NCBI RefSeq assembly: GCF_003046315.1
Contig: NZ_PZZP01000001.1
Coordinates: 1,116,001-1,180,000, forward strand
DNA: 64,000 nt
Source: Desmospora activa DSM 45169
GTDB taxonomy: Bacteria; Bacillota; Bacilli; Thermoactinomycetales; DSM-45169
Direction of reading: 5' to 3'
Of the stretch, positions 1-7,165 are shown piece by piece (within the stretch, counting starts at the first letter, position 1; every line of letters starts with the position of its first letter). A model generated the notes under the pieces. It was given only the letters and a program-made list of their open reading frames with translations. It was not told the origin of the DNA and searched no databases. Made by a program: the position numbers and the translations under genes.

Positions 1-311
1 ATACCGGGGTGAGTGGACGTGCTGCTCAGGCCATCGCTGAAAAAATTGCCCATTTGGCGCAGGAACGGCAAATTTTGTGTGTCACCCATCTACCGCAGGT
101 GGCATGTATGGCCGATGTTCATTTCCATATCTTTAAGGAATCCAACGAGGAGCAGACACGTACACGGGTGAAGCTGCTCACGATGGAAGGGCGTACAATG
201 GAGTTGGCCCGAATGCTGGGCGGTGTCGAAGTGACGGATACCACCAAAACCCATGCGCTTGAAATGTTACAATTGGCTGAGCGCACAAAAACGGCCATTC
301 AAGCTCATTAA
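1..311 (+). CDS. recN: DNA repair protein RecN, C-terminal end (partial)
   Basis: This is the last ~102 codons of RecN, the SMC-like ATPase that acts early in double-strand break repair; the 5' part lies outside the window. The frame opens with TGVSGRAAQAIAEKI, which is the D-loop/Walker B-proximal segment of RecN (DEIDTGVSGR in the family), followed by the ABC H-loop segment LCVTHLPQVACMAD, where the His contacts the ATP gamma-phosphate. The end QLAERTKTAIQAH is a normal RecN terminus. Placement immediately before spoIVB and spo0A matches the conserved Bacillus order recN-spoIVB-spo0A. A terminator follows 25 bases after the stop. Identity is near certain; only the truncation by the window limits it. 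Confidence 0.95.
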   Translation, partial: TGVSGRAAQAIAEKIAHLAQERQILCVTHLPQVACMADVHFHIFKESNEEQTRTRVKLLTMEGRTMELARMLGGVEVTDTTKTHALEMLQLAERTKTAIQAH

Positions 312-334
312 ATCACGATTTCATCCTACCCTCT

Positions 335-365
335 ATTCCGGCAAAAAACCGGGATTTTTTGTTTG
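335..365 (+). terminator. Rho-independent terminator after recN
   Basis: A 7-bp hairpin (ATTCCGG / CCGGGAT with one T-G wobble, loop caaaaaa) is followed directly by a run of six T and a T-rich tail. It separates recN from spoIVB. Confidence 0.7.
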
Positions 366-496
366 TACTGCTGTCATACGCTGGATCGGGTAAGGAAGCT
401 TTTGCGTGACATAAAAGAAATGGGCCACGGACACCTTAACATTACGGTGGAAACATCGCATTGGAGGTGCAGGCAGGAGCGCAGGAGAGTGATCCA

Positions 497-1837
497 GTGG
501 GGCTGACACAAAAAAAGAGATGGACGGGTTTATTGCTTGCCGTTTTGCTCGTTTTAGCCAGTTTGAGTACACCCTTCCGTGAATATCTGGCGTTTCCTTC
601 CCAGATGCGTCTCATTCACGGACATGGGAAAGAAATGCATCTAACGATGCCGGCGACTGCCACGGTAACCCTTTCCAATCCCGGTGTACTGGAAGTGAAA
701 GGGACAAAGCATTGGCTGGACCTTCGCAAACCGTTTACGGTACTCACCAAACAATTGGGCCAATCGCATCTCACCCTTCGTTTGTTTGGAAAGCTGCCTT
801 TTAAACAAATGATGGTGGAGGTACTCCCAGATGTACGGGTGATTCCAGGCGGCCAATCCATCGGAGTGAAGTTAAAGGCCAAAGGTGTCTTGGTGGTGGG
901 GCACCACATGGTTAAACACGCCAAACCATCTCCTGGTGAAAAGGCGGACATCCGCATGGGAGACATGATTTTGGAGATGAACGACAAACGGATTACAAGC
1001 GTGGGAGAGATTGGACCGATTGTGGATCAGGCAGGGCAGGCAGGGAAAGGAATTGAAGTATTATTGCAGCGGGGAGACGAACAAAAACGGACAACATTGT
1101 TTCCGGAGCGCAATACACGAGGAGGCAATTACCATATCGGGCTGTATGTTCGGGACTCCGCCGCAGGGGTGGGAACGCTCACTTTTTATGATCCTCTAAA
1201 GAAACGCTACGGCGCACTCGGTCATGTGATTACTGACGTGGACACAGGCAAACAGATTCAGGTCGGAGGCGGAAAAATCGTTCATTCCAATGTGACCTCA
1301 ATCCAAAAAGGAGCCAACGGTGATCCCGGAGAAAAACGTGCTATCTTTTTTAAGGAAGATCAAGTGTTGGGCTCCATTGTCCGAAATACCCCTTTTGGTG
1401 TGTTTGGACAGATGGAAAAGAAGCCGAAACAAGGATTGTATCAGGAACCGGTTCCTGTAGCATTGGCTGAAGAGGTACAAGAAGGGCCGGCCCAGATTTT
1501 AACGGTGGTGCAGGGGCAAAAAGTGGAGCGTTACGATATCGAAATCGTTCATTTGATCCATCAGAAATTCCCAGCCACCAAAGGCATGATTATTAAGGTA
1601 ACAGATCCCCAGCTGTTAAATCAAACCGGTGGGATTGTCCAAGGAATGAGCGGTAGTCCGATTATACAGAACGGAAAATTGGTGGGAGCGGTTACCCATG
1701 TGTTCGTCAATGATCCCACTTCGGGATATGGGACCTATATTGAATGGATGCTAAAAGATGCAGGTGTGATGGAAACAGCGGACTTCTTGAAGAAGTCCGC
1801 TGTTTTTTTGGAAAAAAGTGCTCTAAAGCAGGAATGA
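497..1837 (+). CDS. spoIVB: SpoIVB, PDZ-domain serine peptidase (sporulation checkpoint)
   Basis: SpoIVB is made in the forespore, secreted into the space between the forespore membranes, and cleaves SpoIVFA to release pro-sigma-K processing. An N-terminal hydrophobic anchor (GLLLAVLLVLASLSTPF) precedes a PDZ domain (GVKLKAKGVLVVGH... GDMILEMNDKRI) and an S55 peptidase domain. The catalytic Ser sits in GMSGSP near residue 387, the His in ALGHVITDVDTGK, and the Asp in NDPTSGYG. I chose GTG at 497 because CAGGAGAG lies 9 bases upstream; a TTG at 461 in the same frame would add 12 residues with a poor ribosome site. At 446 aa it is slightly longer than the B. subtilis protein; the extra C-terminal tail (after IEWMLKDAG) is encoded by a terminator hairpin. 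Followed by spo0A. Confidence 0.96.
   Translation: MGLTQKKRWTGLLLAVLLVLASLSTPFREYLAFPSQMRLIHGHGKEMHLTMPATATVTLSNPGVLEVKGTKHWLDLRKPFTVLTKQLGQSHLTLRLFGKLPFKQMMVEVLPDVRVIPGGQSIGVKLKAKGVLVVGHHMVKHAKPSPGEKADIRMGDMILEMNDKRITSVGEIGPIVDQAGQAGKGIEVLLQRGDEQKRTTLFPERNTRGGNYHIGLYVRDSAAGVGTLTFYDPLKKRYGALGHVITDVDTGKQIQVGGGKIVHSNVTSIQKGANGDPGEKRAIFFKEDQVLGSIVRNTPFGVFGQMEKKPKQGLYQEPVPVALAEEVQEGPAQILTVVQGQKVERYDIEIVHLIHQKFPATKGMIIKVTDPQLLNQTGGIVQGMSGSPIIQNGKLVGAVTHVFVNDPTSGYGTYIEWMLKDAGVMETADFLKKSAVFLEKSALKQE
1776..1809 (+). terminator. Terminator embedded in the 3' end of spoIVB
   Basis: A 27-base perfect palindrome (13-bp arms around one central base, left arm CAGCGGACTTCTT) is followed by seven T. It lies wholly inside the spoIVB reading frame, whose last codons run through it to a stop at 1837. 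It would separate spoIVB transcripts from spo0A. Confidence 0.75.
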
Positions 1838-1854
1838 ATTGTCTCGTGTAGAAA
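1828..1854 (+). promoter_or_regulatory. Candidate sigma-H promoter of spo0A
   Basis: GCAGGAATG (1828-1836) resembles the sigma-H -35 (RNAGGAWWW). After 11 bases, GTAGAAA (1848-1854) resembles the -10 (RNNGAAT). B. subtilis spo0A has a sigma-H promoter (Ps), so the position is sensible, but the match has one mismatch in each element and is only suggestive. Confidence 0.35.
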
Positions 1855-1901
1855 GCATGTATATAGAAATTAACGGTATTGATTAGAGGGAGGGCATTAT
1901 T

Positions 1902-2678
1902 TTGGAGAAGATGCGTGTTGTTTTGGCGGATGATAATCGTGAATTTGCGCAACTGTTGCGGGATCACCTCAACGCACAGGATGATATAGAAGTAATCGGT
2001 GTCGCCTACAATGGAAACGAAGTGTTGGATCTATTGGACCGGGAGATTCCAGACCTGTTGGTACTGGATATTATTATGCCTCATCTCGATGGGCTCGGTG
2101 TATTGGAACGGTTAAACGAATGGTCGGAACCGTTGCCTAAAATAATTATGCTGACTGCATTTGGGCAAGAAAACATCACCCAGCGAGCGGTCGAATTGGG
2201 AGCGGCTTATTATATCCTAAAACCTTTCGACATGGAGTTATTGACCCAACGTATTCGCCAGATGCAGGGTCAAACGGGGTCGGCTACCCGTACGCCACTG
2301 ACGGGACCCTCCTCATCCCGTTCCGATAACCTTGACGCCAATATCACCAATGTGATTCATGAGATCGGCGTTCCTGCTCATATCAAAGGATATCTGTATT
2401 TGCGGGAAGCGATTACGATGGTGTATAACGAAGTGGAACTGTTAGGGGCAATCACTAAAACCCTTTATCCCCGTATCGCTGAAAAATATAACACCACCCC
2501 CAGCCGCGTGGAACGCGCGATTCGCCATGCGATTGAAGTGGCCTGGAGCCGCGGCAATATGGAATCGATCCGCAAACTATTTGGCTACACCATCAATGTT
2601 AGCAAAGCCAAACCCACCAATAGTGAGTTTATCGCCATGGTGGCGGATAAGTTGCGGATTGAGCATAAGGTGGGGTAA
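1902..2678 (+). CDS. spo0A: Spo0A, sporulation master response regulator
   Basis: Spo0A is the phosphorelay output that starts sporulation by binding 0A boxes. The receiver domain (residues ~5-120) has the acidic pair in LADDN, phospho-acceptor Asp56 in LVLDIIMPH, the switch Thr in MLTAFGQ and Lys107 in ILKPFD. After a Ser/Thr-rich linker, the C-terminal DNA-binding effector (from about residue 150) has the Spo0A signature [25 protein letters not shown] and the recognition region [20 protein letters not shown] at 1902 is chosen: GAGGGAGGG lies about 10 bases upstream and [12 protein letters not shown] aligns with the family N-terminus MEKI-. Length 258 aa is typical. It follows spoIVB as in Bacillus, with a long inverted repeat downstream. 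Confidence 0.98.
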   Translation: MEKMRVVLADDNREFAQLLRDHLNAQDDIEVIGVAYNGNEVLDLLDREIPDLLVLDIIMPHLDGLGVLERLNEWSEPLPKIIMLTAFGQENITQRAVELGAAYYILKPFDMELLTQRIRQMQGQTGSATRTPLTGPSSSRSDNLDANITNVIHEIGVPAHIKGYLYLREAITMVYNEVELLGAITKTLYPRIAEKYNTTPSRVERAIRHAIEVAWSRGNMESIRKLFGYTINVSKAKPTNSEFIAMVADKLRIEHKVG

Positions 2679-2777
2679 GCGTAGTTATGGCGGTAATTTT
2701 GGAGGTTGTGGACGCTGAGCAAAGAGACGATAAACATCCAAGAAAAGGCGTGTCAAAGCGATAAATATCTGGTTAAT

Positions 2778-2825
2778 GAAATCCCGCTTTTTTCCGTTTG
2801 CATCAACGGAAAAAAGCGGGATTTC
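2778..2825. terminator. 21-bp perfect inverted repeat downstream of spo0A
   Basis: Arms GAAATCCCGCTTTTTTCCGTT and its exact complement enclose a 6-base loop (tgcatc). No T-tract follows; the T-run is inside the left arm. It is probably the spo0A terminator or a transcript-stabilising hairpin, read from either side. Confidence 0.5.
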
Positions 2826-2885
2826 TGTGCGTAAAACATCGATTTGTGTTTGGTCACGATTTAGTGAGTTCTTCTCATTAAATGT

Positions 2886-2891
2886 TATAAT
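2886..2891 (+). promoter_or_regulatory. -10 element of the cat promoter
   Basis: A perfect TATAAT lies 33 bases before the cat leader peptide start. No clear -35 is seen at the ideal distance; TTAGTG at 2861-2866 is the nearest candidate, with a 19-base spacer. Confidence 0.5.
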
Positions 2892-2923
2892 AGATCAAGG
2901 AAAAACCGTTTGGGGTGAAACCG

Positions 2924-2953
2924 TTGGCGAAAGCAGAGGATTTAACCTCCTAA
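2924..2953 (+). CDS. cat leader peptide (MAKAEDLTS), attenuation sensor
   Basis: A nine-codon ORF (TTG GCG AAA GCA GAG GAT ...) starts 8 bases after GGGGTG and ends in TAA inside the left arm of the hairpin that hides the cat ribosome site. This is the layout of inducible cat genes such as cat-86, whose leader also begins with a short Met-x-Lys-x-acidic peptide at which chloramphenicol stalls the ribosome. A GTG at 2915 in the same frame would add three residues. Inference rests on architecture, not on similarity search. Confidence 0.6.
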   Translation: MAKAEDLTS

Positions 2954-2982
2954 AATAAAGGATTTTTATTTTAGGAGGTTAA
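2942..2982 (+). promoter_or_regulatory. Translational attenuator hairpin of cat
   Basis: An 18-bp perfect stem (left arm TTAACCTCCTAAAATAAA at 2942-2959, right arm 2965-2982, loop GGATT) buries the cat Shine-Dalgarno AGGAGG (2973-2978) just before ATG 2985. A ribosome stalled on the leader ORF would open the left arm and expose it. This is the classical design of drug-inducible cat/erm genes. Confidence 0.85.
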
Positions 2983-2984
2983 TC

Positions 2985-3635
2985 ATGAATTTCTATCGAA
3001 TTGATCTAGAACGTTGGAGTAGGAGACCTTATTTTGAACACTTTATGAATGAAAACAAATGTTCCTTTAGTCTTACAGCAAACGTGAATGTTACTACGTT
3101 ACTTCAGCAATTACGAAATAAGAACCTGAAGTTTTATCCTGCTTTTATTTACATGGTTTCACGAGTGGTCAATAAGCATGTTGAATTTAGAACAGCGTAT
3201 AATCAACAGGGGCAATTAGGGTATTGGGATCAGATGATACCCAACTATACGATCTTTCATAAAGAGGATCGGTCGTTTTCCGCGATTTGGACGGAATACT
3301 CCAGTAATTTTCTCCGTTTTTACGAGAACTACCAGCATGATATGGAGCAGTACGGAAACAAAAAGGGCTTGTGGGTAAAAGAAAATGTGCCGGCCAATAC
3401 ATTTTCAATCTCCTCTCTTCCCTGGGTTCAATTTACCAGTTTCAATCTTCATCTCTATAAAGGTGAAGAGTATTTACTGCCGATTATCACGAACGGGAAA
3501 TACTTCTCTGCTGGGAAAGAGATCTTAATACCCGTTTCACTGCAAGTTCACCATGCAGTATGTGATGGCTACCATGTGAGTATGTTTATCAATGATTTGC
3601 AGATGCTGGCTGATCGTTGTGAAGAATGGATATAG
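2985..3635 (+). CDS. cat: Chloramphenicol acetyltransferase, type A
   Basis: It transfers acetyl from acetyl-CoA to the 3-hydroxyl of chloramphenicol, inactivating it in the cytoplasm as a trimer. The active-site motif HHAVCDGYH is at residues 189-197, with the catalytic second His about residue 190. The N-terminal segment FYRIDLERWSRRPYFEHF and KFYPAFIYMVSRVVN are typical of type A CATs. Length 216 aa is normal. The gene is visibly AT-richer than spo0A and steA on either side, and it has its own promoter, attenuator and terminator, so it reads as a self-contained, probably acquired resistance cassette in the spo0A-steA interval. The start ATG is fixed by the sequestered AGGAGG 6 bases upstream. 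Confidence 0.96.
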   Translation: MNFYRIDLERWSRRPYFEHFMNENKCSFSLTANVNVTTLLQQLRNKNLKFYPAFIYMVSRVVNKHVEFRTAYNQQGQLGYWDQMIPNYTIFHKEDRSFSAIWTEYSSNFLRFYENYQHDMEQYGNKKGLWVKENVPANTFSISSLPWVQFTSFNLHLYKGEEYLLPIITNGKYFSAGKEILIPVSLQVHHAVCDGYHVSMFINDLQMLADRCEEWI

Positions 3636-3657
3636 ATAAAGGGAATGTTATGATGGG

Positions 3658-3690
3658 AAAACCGCTTTCATTTGGAAGGCGGTTTTTGTT
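3658..3690 (+). terminator. Terminator after cat
   Basis: Stem AAAACCGC (3658-3665) / GCGGTTTT (3679-3686) with a 13-base loop, followed by a T-rich run (tttttgttttg). Confidence 0.75.
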
Positions 3691-3754
3691 TTGTATGACT
3701 TTCTGTTCCCTAATCCATACTAATGACAACTGTAAAGGAAGGAGTCTGTCCGCC

Positions 3755-4915
3755 ATGGGGGATTGGTGGAAGCGATGGCGAAAAAAAGGGGATCTATCCA
3801 TACAGGGACGAGTGATGGTGGATCGGCGTACCAAACGCTTACTCGCTCGGATTAGCCCTGGCGAGATTGCGGTGATCGATCACCGTGATCTGGATGAAGT
3901 GGCGGCGATGGGTTTGGTGGGGGCAGGAGTAGCTGCAGTTGTCAATGTGTCTGCCTCCATTAGCGGTCGCTATCCTGCTCAGGGGTGTCGGTTGCTGTTG
4001 GAAGCAGGTATTCCCGTTTTGGACGAAGTGGGTGAGCAAGCGATTCAACGCTTGGCCGATGGGGATGAAGTGCGGATTGAGGGGAAATTACTGCGATCGG
4101 TACAAGAAGACTGGGTGGCAACAGGTTCTCGTCTGACATGGCAACACTGGCGTGAAAAAATGGCAGAAGCACATCAAGGTTTTGAGCAAACGTTACAACC
4201 CTTTATTGAAAATACCCTTAATTATGCTTATCGCGAACGTGAATGGGTGACACAACCGCTGTCGCTCCCCCCTTTGCGTCAGAGTTGGCGAGGACGAGAT
4301 GTGGTAGTGGTCGTGCGGGGCCCTGGCTTTGCTGAAGATTTGTACGCATTGCGAACTTTTATTCGAGAAGCGGATCCTTTTCTGATGGCAGTGGATGGCG
4401 GAGCGGATGCATTGCTCAAATATGGATGGACGCCCCATCTCATCCTAGGGGATATGGACTCCATATCTGATCAGGCGTTATTACAGGCGGAAGAATTGGT
4501 GGTGCACGCTTATTCCGATGGACGGGCTCCCGGATTGGAACGTGTGGAACGGCTGGGATTGACAGCTCATCTGCTTCCGTCCCCCGGTACGAGCGAAGAC
4601 GTCGCTTTATTGGCTGCTTTTGAAGGGGGAGCGGAATCAATCGTTGCCGTGGGAACCCACTCTCATATGGTCGATTTTCTCGAAAAGGGGCGAGAAGGAA
4701 TGGCCAGCACGTTGCTCGCTCGGATTAAAATGGGAGCACGGTTGGTCGACGCCAAAGGAGTAAGCCGTTTATATCGTCCGCGCCATCCTGCCAAAGGAGT
4801 GGCGGTGCTAACTTTGGCCAGTGTGATGCCTGTGGCCGCATGGTTATGGGTGCATCCACAACTGTTTGAAACGGGACGGTTGTTCTGGACAGTCCTGCAA
4901 ATTTGGTTGACGTAG
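3755..4915 (+). CDS. steA: SteA-like protein with thiamin-pyrophosphokinase fold and C-terminal membrane anchor
   Basis: The 387-aa product matches the SteA family, named for a cytokinetic-ring protein of corynebacteria. The middle part (about residues 180-320) has the thiamin-pyrophosphokinase-like core: RDVVVVVRGPGF, then AVDGGADALLKYGWTPHLILGDMDS, which resembles the TPPK nucleotide-binding DGGA/GDxDS motifs. A C-terminal hydrophobic segment (VAVLTLASVMPVAAWLWV) suggests membrane attachment. ATG 3755 is preferred: AAGGAAGGAG lies 10 bases upstream, and residues of the longer frame run back into the cat terminator. It is the first gene of a tight four-gene operon with SteB, a GT2 and an MraY-like transferase. 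A real thiamin role is unlikely from context; an envelope or division role is inference. Confidence 0.85.
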   Translation: MGDWWKRWRKKGDLSIQGRVMVDRRTKRLLARISPGEIAVIDHRDLDEVAAMGLVGAGVAAVVNVSASISGRYPAQGCRLLLEAGIPVLDEVGEQAIQRLADGDEVRIEGKLLRSVQEDWVATGSRLTWQHWREKMAEAHQGFEQTLQPFIENTLNYAYREREWVTQPLSLPPLRQSWRGRDVVVVVRGPGFAEDLYALRTFIREADPFLMAVDGGADALLKYGWTPHLILGDMDSISDQALLQAEELVVHAYSDGRAPGLERVERLGLTAHLLPSPGTSEDVALLAAFEGGAESIVAVGTHSHMVDFLEKGREGMASTLLARIKMGARLVDAKGVSRLYRPRHPAKGVAVLTLASVMPVAAWLWVHPQLFETGRLFWTVLQIWLT

Positions 4916-4927
4916 GCGGTGTTCCCG

Positions 4928-5560
4928 TTGACGATGCGTTACCATTTAGTTACTTTGGTCGCCATATTTTTTGCGCTTACCATCGGCATCCTGCTGGGAG
5001 GAAGCGGGGGAGCCTGGTGGGAGCAATCCCGTCAGGGGATGGTGGAAACCGTACTTCAACAATATCAGCAGATTCGGCAACAGAATCACCAGTTGCAGCG
5101 GGAATTGGTCACCCAACACGATCATCTTAACAATTGGCGAAAAGCAAACCATCGCTTGTTTCAAGAAGCAATTCGTCACCGATTGGAGCATCGGCTGGTG
5201 TTGCTGGTAGGTGGATCTCATCGTGGCGAATCGATTGAGGCGACGATCCGAAAAGCGGGTGCCGCTGTTGAAAGGAAGACGATTTTTCCTCATGATGTGG
5301 AACGATTTGATGCGATTATCGTTTTATCCCCATTATCCCAGACATCGCGCCATGACCGCCATTGGTTATCCGATGCGCGTTTGGTGTTTGACGGTCCCAT
5401 TGTTATCTGTCAGCGCTGGGAAAAGGATCGTCCGGTTCTTGCCGCTAAAGATGAACGGATCTGGTTTTTGCTGCAGGAGGAGAAAGGGAATCCGGAACGA
5501 TTGGTTAGCATGATATCCTGGTTGGCGGACGCGATCCAGCCAAAGGGGGAACCCTTATGA
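4928..5560 (+). CDS. SteB / MctB-type membrane protein (annotated as copper transporter family)
   Basis: The protein has one N-terminal membrane helix (YHLVTLVAIFFALTIGILLGG) followed by a long Gln-rich coiled coil (QQYQQIRQQNHQLQRELV) and an extracytoplasmic-looking alpha/beta domain (LVLLVGGSHRG...). This matches the SteB/MctB family, which in actinobacteria partners SteA at the division site. The start is uncertain: TTG 4928 has AGGCGG 8 bases upstream; ATG 4934 fits the family N-terminus best, and GTG 4919 is also open. It begins only about 12 bases after the steA stop and overlaps the next gene by 4 bases (ATGA), so translation is probably coupled. The copper label is inherited from family names; nothing here shows metal ligands. 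Confidence 0.78.
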   Translation: MTMRYHLVTLVAIFFALTIGILLGGSGGAWWEQSRQGMVETVLQQYQQIRQQNHQLQRELVTQHDHLNNWRKANHRLFQEAIRHRLEHRLVLLVGGSHRGESIEATIRKAGAAVERKTIFPHDVERFDAIIVLSPLSQTSRHDRHWLSDARLVFDGPIVICQRWEKDRPVLAAKDERIWFLLQEEKGNPERLVSMISWLADAIQPKGEPL

Positions 5561-6240
5561 ATCGATCGGTTCAGGTGAGTGCGATTGTACCCGCTTACAA
5601 CGAAGAAGATCGAATTGAAGCGACGTTAAAAGCATTACACGATATCCCACAGATTGACGAGATACTTGTAATCAATGATGGCAGTCAAGATCGCACGGCC
5701 ACCCTGGCTCGTCCGTTGGCACACCAAGTAGAATCCTTTTCTCAAAACTTGGGAAAAGGGGCAGCTTTGACGCGTGGAGTCAAACAGGCCAGAGGAGAAA
5801 TTTTATTATTTGTAGACGCTGATTTGAAAGAGCATGCCCGCAGTTGTAGTGCTTTGCTGGAGCCGATCATAAATGGAGATACTGATATGACTATTGCATG
5901 CTTTCCTTCCCCCCGTAAAAAGGGGGGATTCGGATTTGTCAAAGGCTTAGCCAAAAACGGCGTTCGTTGGTTGACCGGTTCCACGCTAAATGCGACCTTA
6001 TCCGGACAACGGGCACTAAAAAGAGAAGTGTGGGAGCGTTTTGCATCCATCCCCTGTGGTTTTGGCATTGAATTGGGATTAACCGTACACGCCCTCCGTT
6101 GCGGTTATCGCATCGAAGAGATTCTTCTCCCCTTGAGTCACCGGGAAACCGGTCGAGATTGGAACGGTTTTGTTCATCGCGGTAAACAGTTCTTTGCCAT
6201 TTTACGCACACTGATTGTACTTTGGAGGCAAGCGGTATGA
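5557..6240 (+). CDS. Family 2 glycosyltransferase
   Basis: A 227-aa GT-A fold enzyme. The N-terminus VSAIVPAYNEEDRIEATLKAL and VINDGSQD are the nucleotide-sugar binding motifs, NLGKGAALTRGV is typical of polyprenyl-phosphate sugar transferases (DPM1-like), and the metal-binding acidic motif is FVDADLKEH. The LSGQRALKREVWERF region corresponds to the acceptor-side motif of the family. There are no C-terminal membrane helices, so it is probably a peripheral cytoplasmic-face enzyme. It overlaps the SteB gene by 4 bases and the next gene by 4 bases. Donor and acceptor are not visible; context (an MraY-like partner) suggests sugar transfer to a lipid carrier or to a lipid-linked glycan. That is inference. 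Confidence 0.85.
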   Translation: MNRSVQVSAIVPAYNEEDRIEATLKALHDIPQIDEILVINDGSQDRTATLARPLAHQVESFSQNLGKGAALTRGVKQARGEILLFVDADLKEHARSCSALLEPIINGDTDMTIACFPSPRKKGGFGFVKGLAKNGVRWLTGSTLNATLSGQRALKREVWERFASIPCGFGIELGLTVHALRCGYRIEEILLPLSHRETGRDWNGFVHRGKQFFAILRTLIVLWRQAV

Positions 6241-7088
6241 TCCCGATTCTGTCCATCATCATTTTAGCGATTTCTATTTTAACCGGTGTTGTCGCTCTGC
6301 CCGTCGGGATTCATTTTTTACAGGAGAAAAAGCTGATCAGCCCCAATTTTCGCGGTAGTGCTATTCCTACCAGCTATGGCGGGCTGTTAGCCTTTTTATA
6401 TTTATTGCTGTCGGTGCTGTTATTAGGGATCGACCAATCCCTGGCTTTGCCCCTGTTTTCATTGCCGCTGTTTTTTGCGATGTTGGCAGCATCCCTCGGT
6501 GCCGCATGGCTGGGGTGGTTGGATGATACGATGGGGGATCATGTCAACAAAGGATTGGCTGGTCATTTTCGCGCCTGGCTTCGCGAGGGCACGATGACTA
6601 CCGGTATGATTAAAGCATGGGGTGGGATCGCCATCGCCGCTGTTGCCGCTGTCGTTACCAGCGGGGGGACCTTTTGGTTATGGCCACTTCATCTGCTTTT
6701 CATCGCGTTAGTTACCAATTGGCTTAATCTATTGGATTTACGTCCCGGACGTTGCCTTAAGTTTTATCTCATCGTTGCGGTTCTGTTGACACTCCTTTAT
6801 TTTAATCAGAGTAGCACACTCTTGTTTTTACCGCTGCTGGGACTGGCCCTTGCCGTTTTTCGAGCCGATCTCTCTGCCCGCGTCATGCTCGGGGATAGTG
6901 GCTCCAACTTGCTCGGGGTGCAGTTGGGCATCTGGCTTGCAACCGTCTGCTCCGCTCCGGTAATAGCGGTTTTTACAATTCTGCTTATCGTGGGCCATGT
7001 AATCGGCGAAACCATTTCCCTAACCCGTATCATCGAAAAGAGCCGCTGGTTGTCCTATTTGGATCGTTTGGGACGGGGAGAGCACTAA
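6237..7088 (+). CDS. MraY/WecA-like polyprenyl-phosphate sugar-phosphate transferase, divergent
   Basis: A 283-aa polytopic membrane protein of glycosyltransferase family 4. It keeps the acidic pair (LGWLDDTMGD), the N-x-x-N-x-x-D motif (NWLNLLDLRPGR) and the GDSGSN motif (VMLGDSGSNLLG) of the MraY/WecA superfamily. However, the NLTDGLDGL segment of true MraY is replaced by NLLDLRPGR and the HHH loop is absent, so the substrate is probably not UDP-MurNAc-pentapeptide. ATG 6237 overlaps the previous stop (ATGA) and has GGAGG 8 bases upstream; the in-frame TTG at 6222 is less likely. Last gene of the steA operon, closed by a terminator. Likely forms a lipid-linked sugar used by the upstream GT2 (inference). 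Confidence 0.82.
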   Translation: MIPILSIIILAISILTGVVALPVGIHFLQEKKLISPNFRGSAIPTSYGGLLAFLYLLLSVLLLGIDQSLALPLFSLPLFFAMLAASLGAAWLGWLDDTMGDHVNKGLAGHFRAWLREGTMTTGMIKAWGGIAIAAVAAVVTSGGTFWLWPLHLLFIALVTNWLNLLDLRPGRCLKFYLIVAVLLTLLYFNQSSTLLFLPLLGLALAVFRADLSARVMLGDSGSNLLGVQLGIWLATVCSAPVIAVFTILLIVGHVIGETISLTRIIEKSRWLSYLDRLGRGEH

Positions 7089-7110
7089 GAAAAAAGGATA
7101 TCATCCTTTT

Positions 7111-7139
7111 GCTGCCGAAGATCATTTGGCAGCTTTTTT
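7111..7139 (+). terminator. Terminator of the steA operon
   Basis: GCTGCCGAA / TTTGGCAGC, 9 bp with one G-T pair, loop gatca, then TTTTTT. A smaller hairpin (AAAAGGAT / ATCCTTTT) lies just upstream at 7092-7110. Confidence 0.85.
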
Positions 7140-7165
7140 GTATAGTGGTAAAGGAGTGATTCCCT

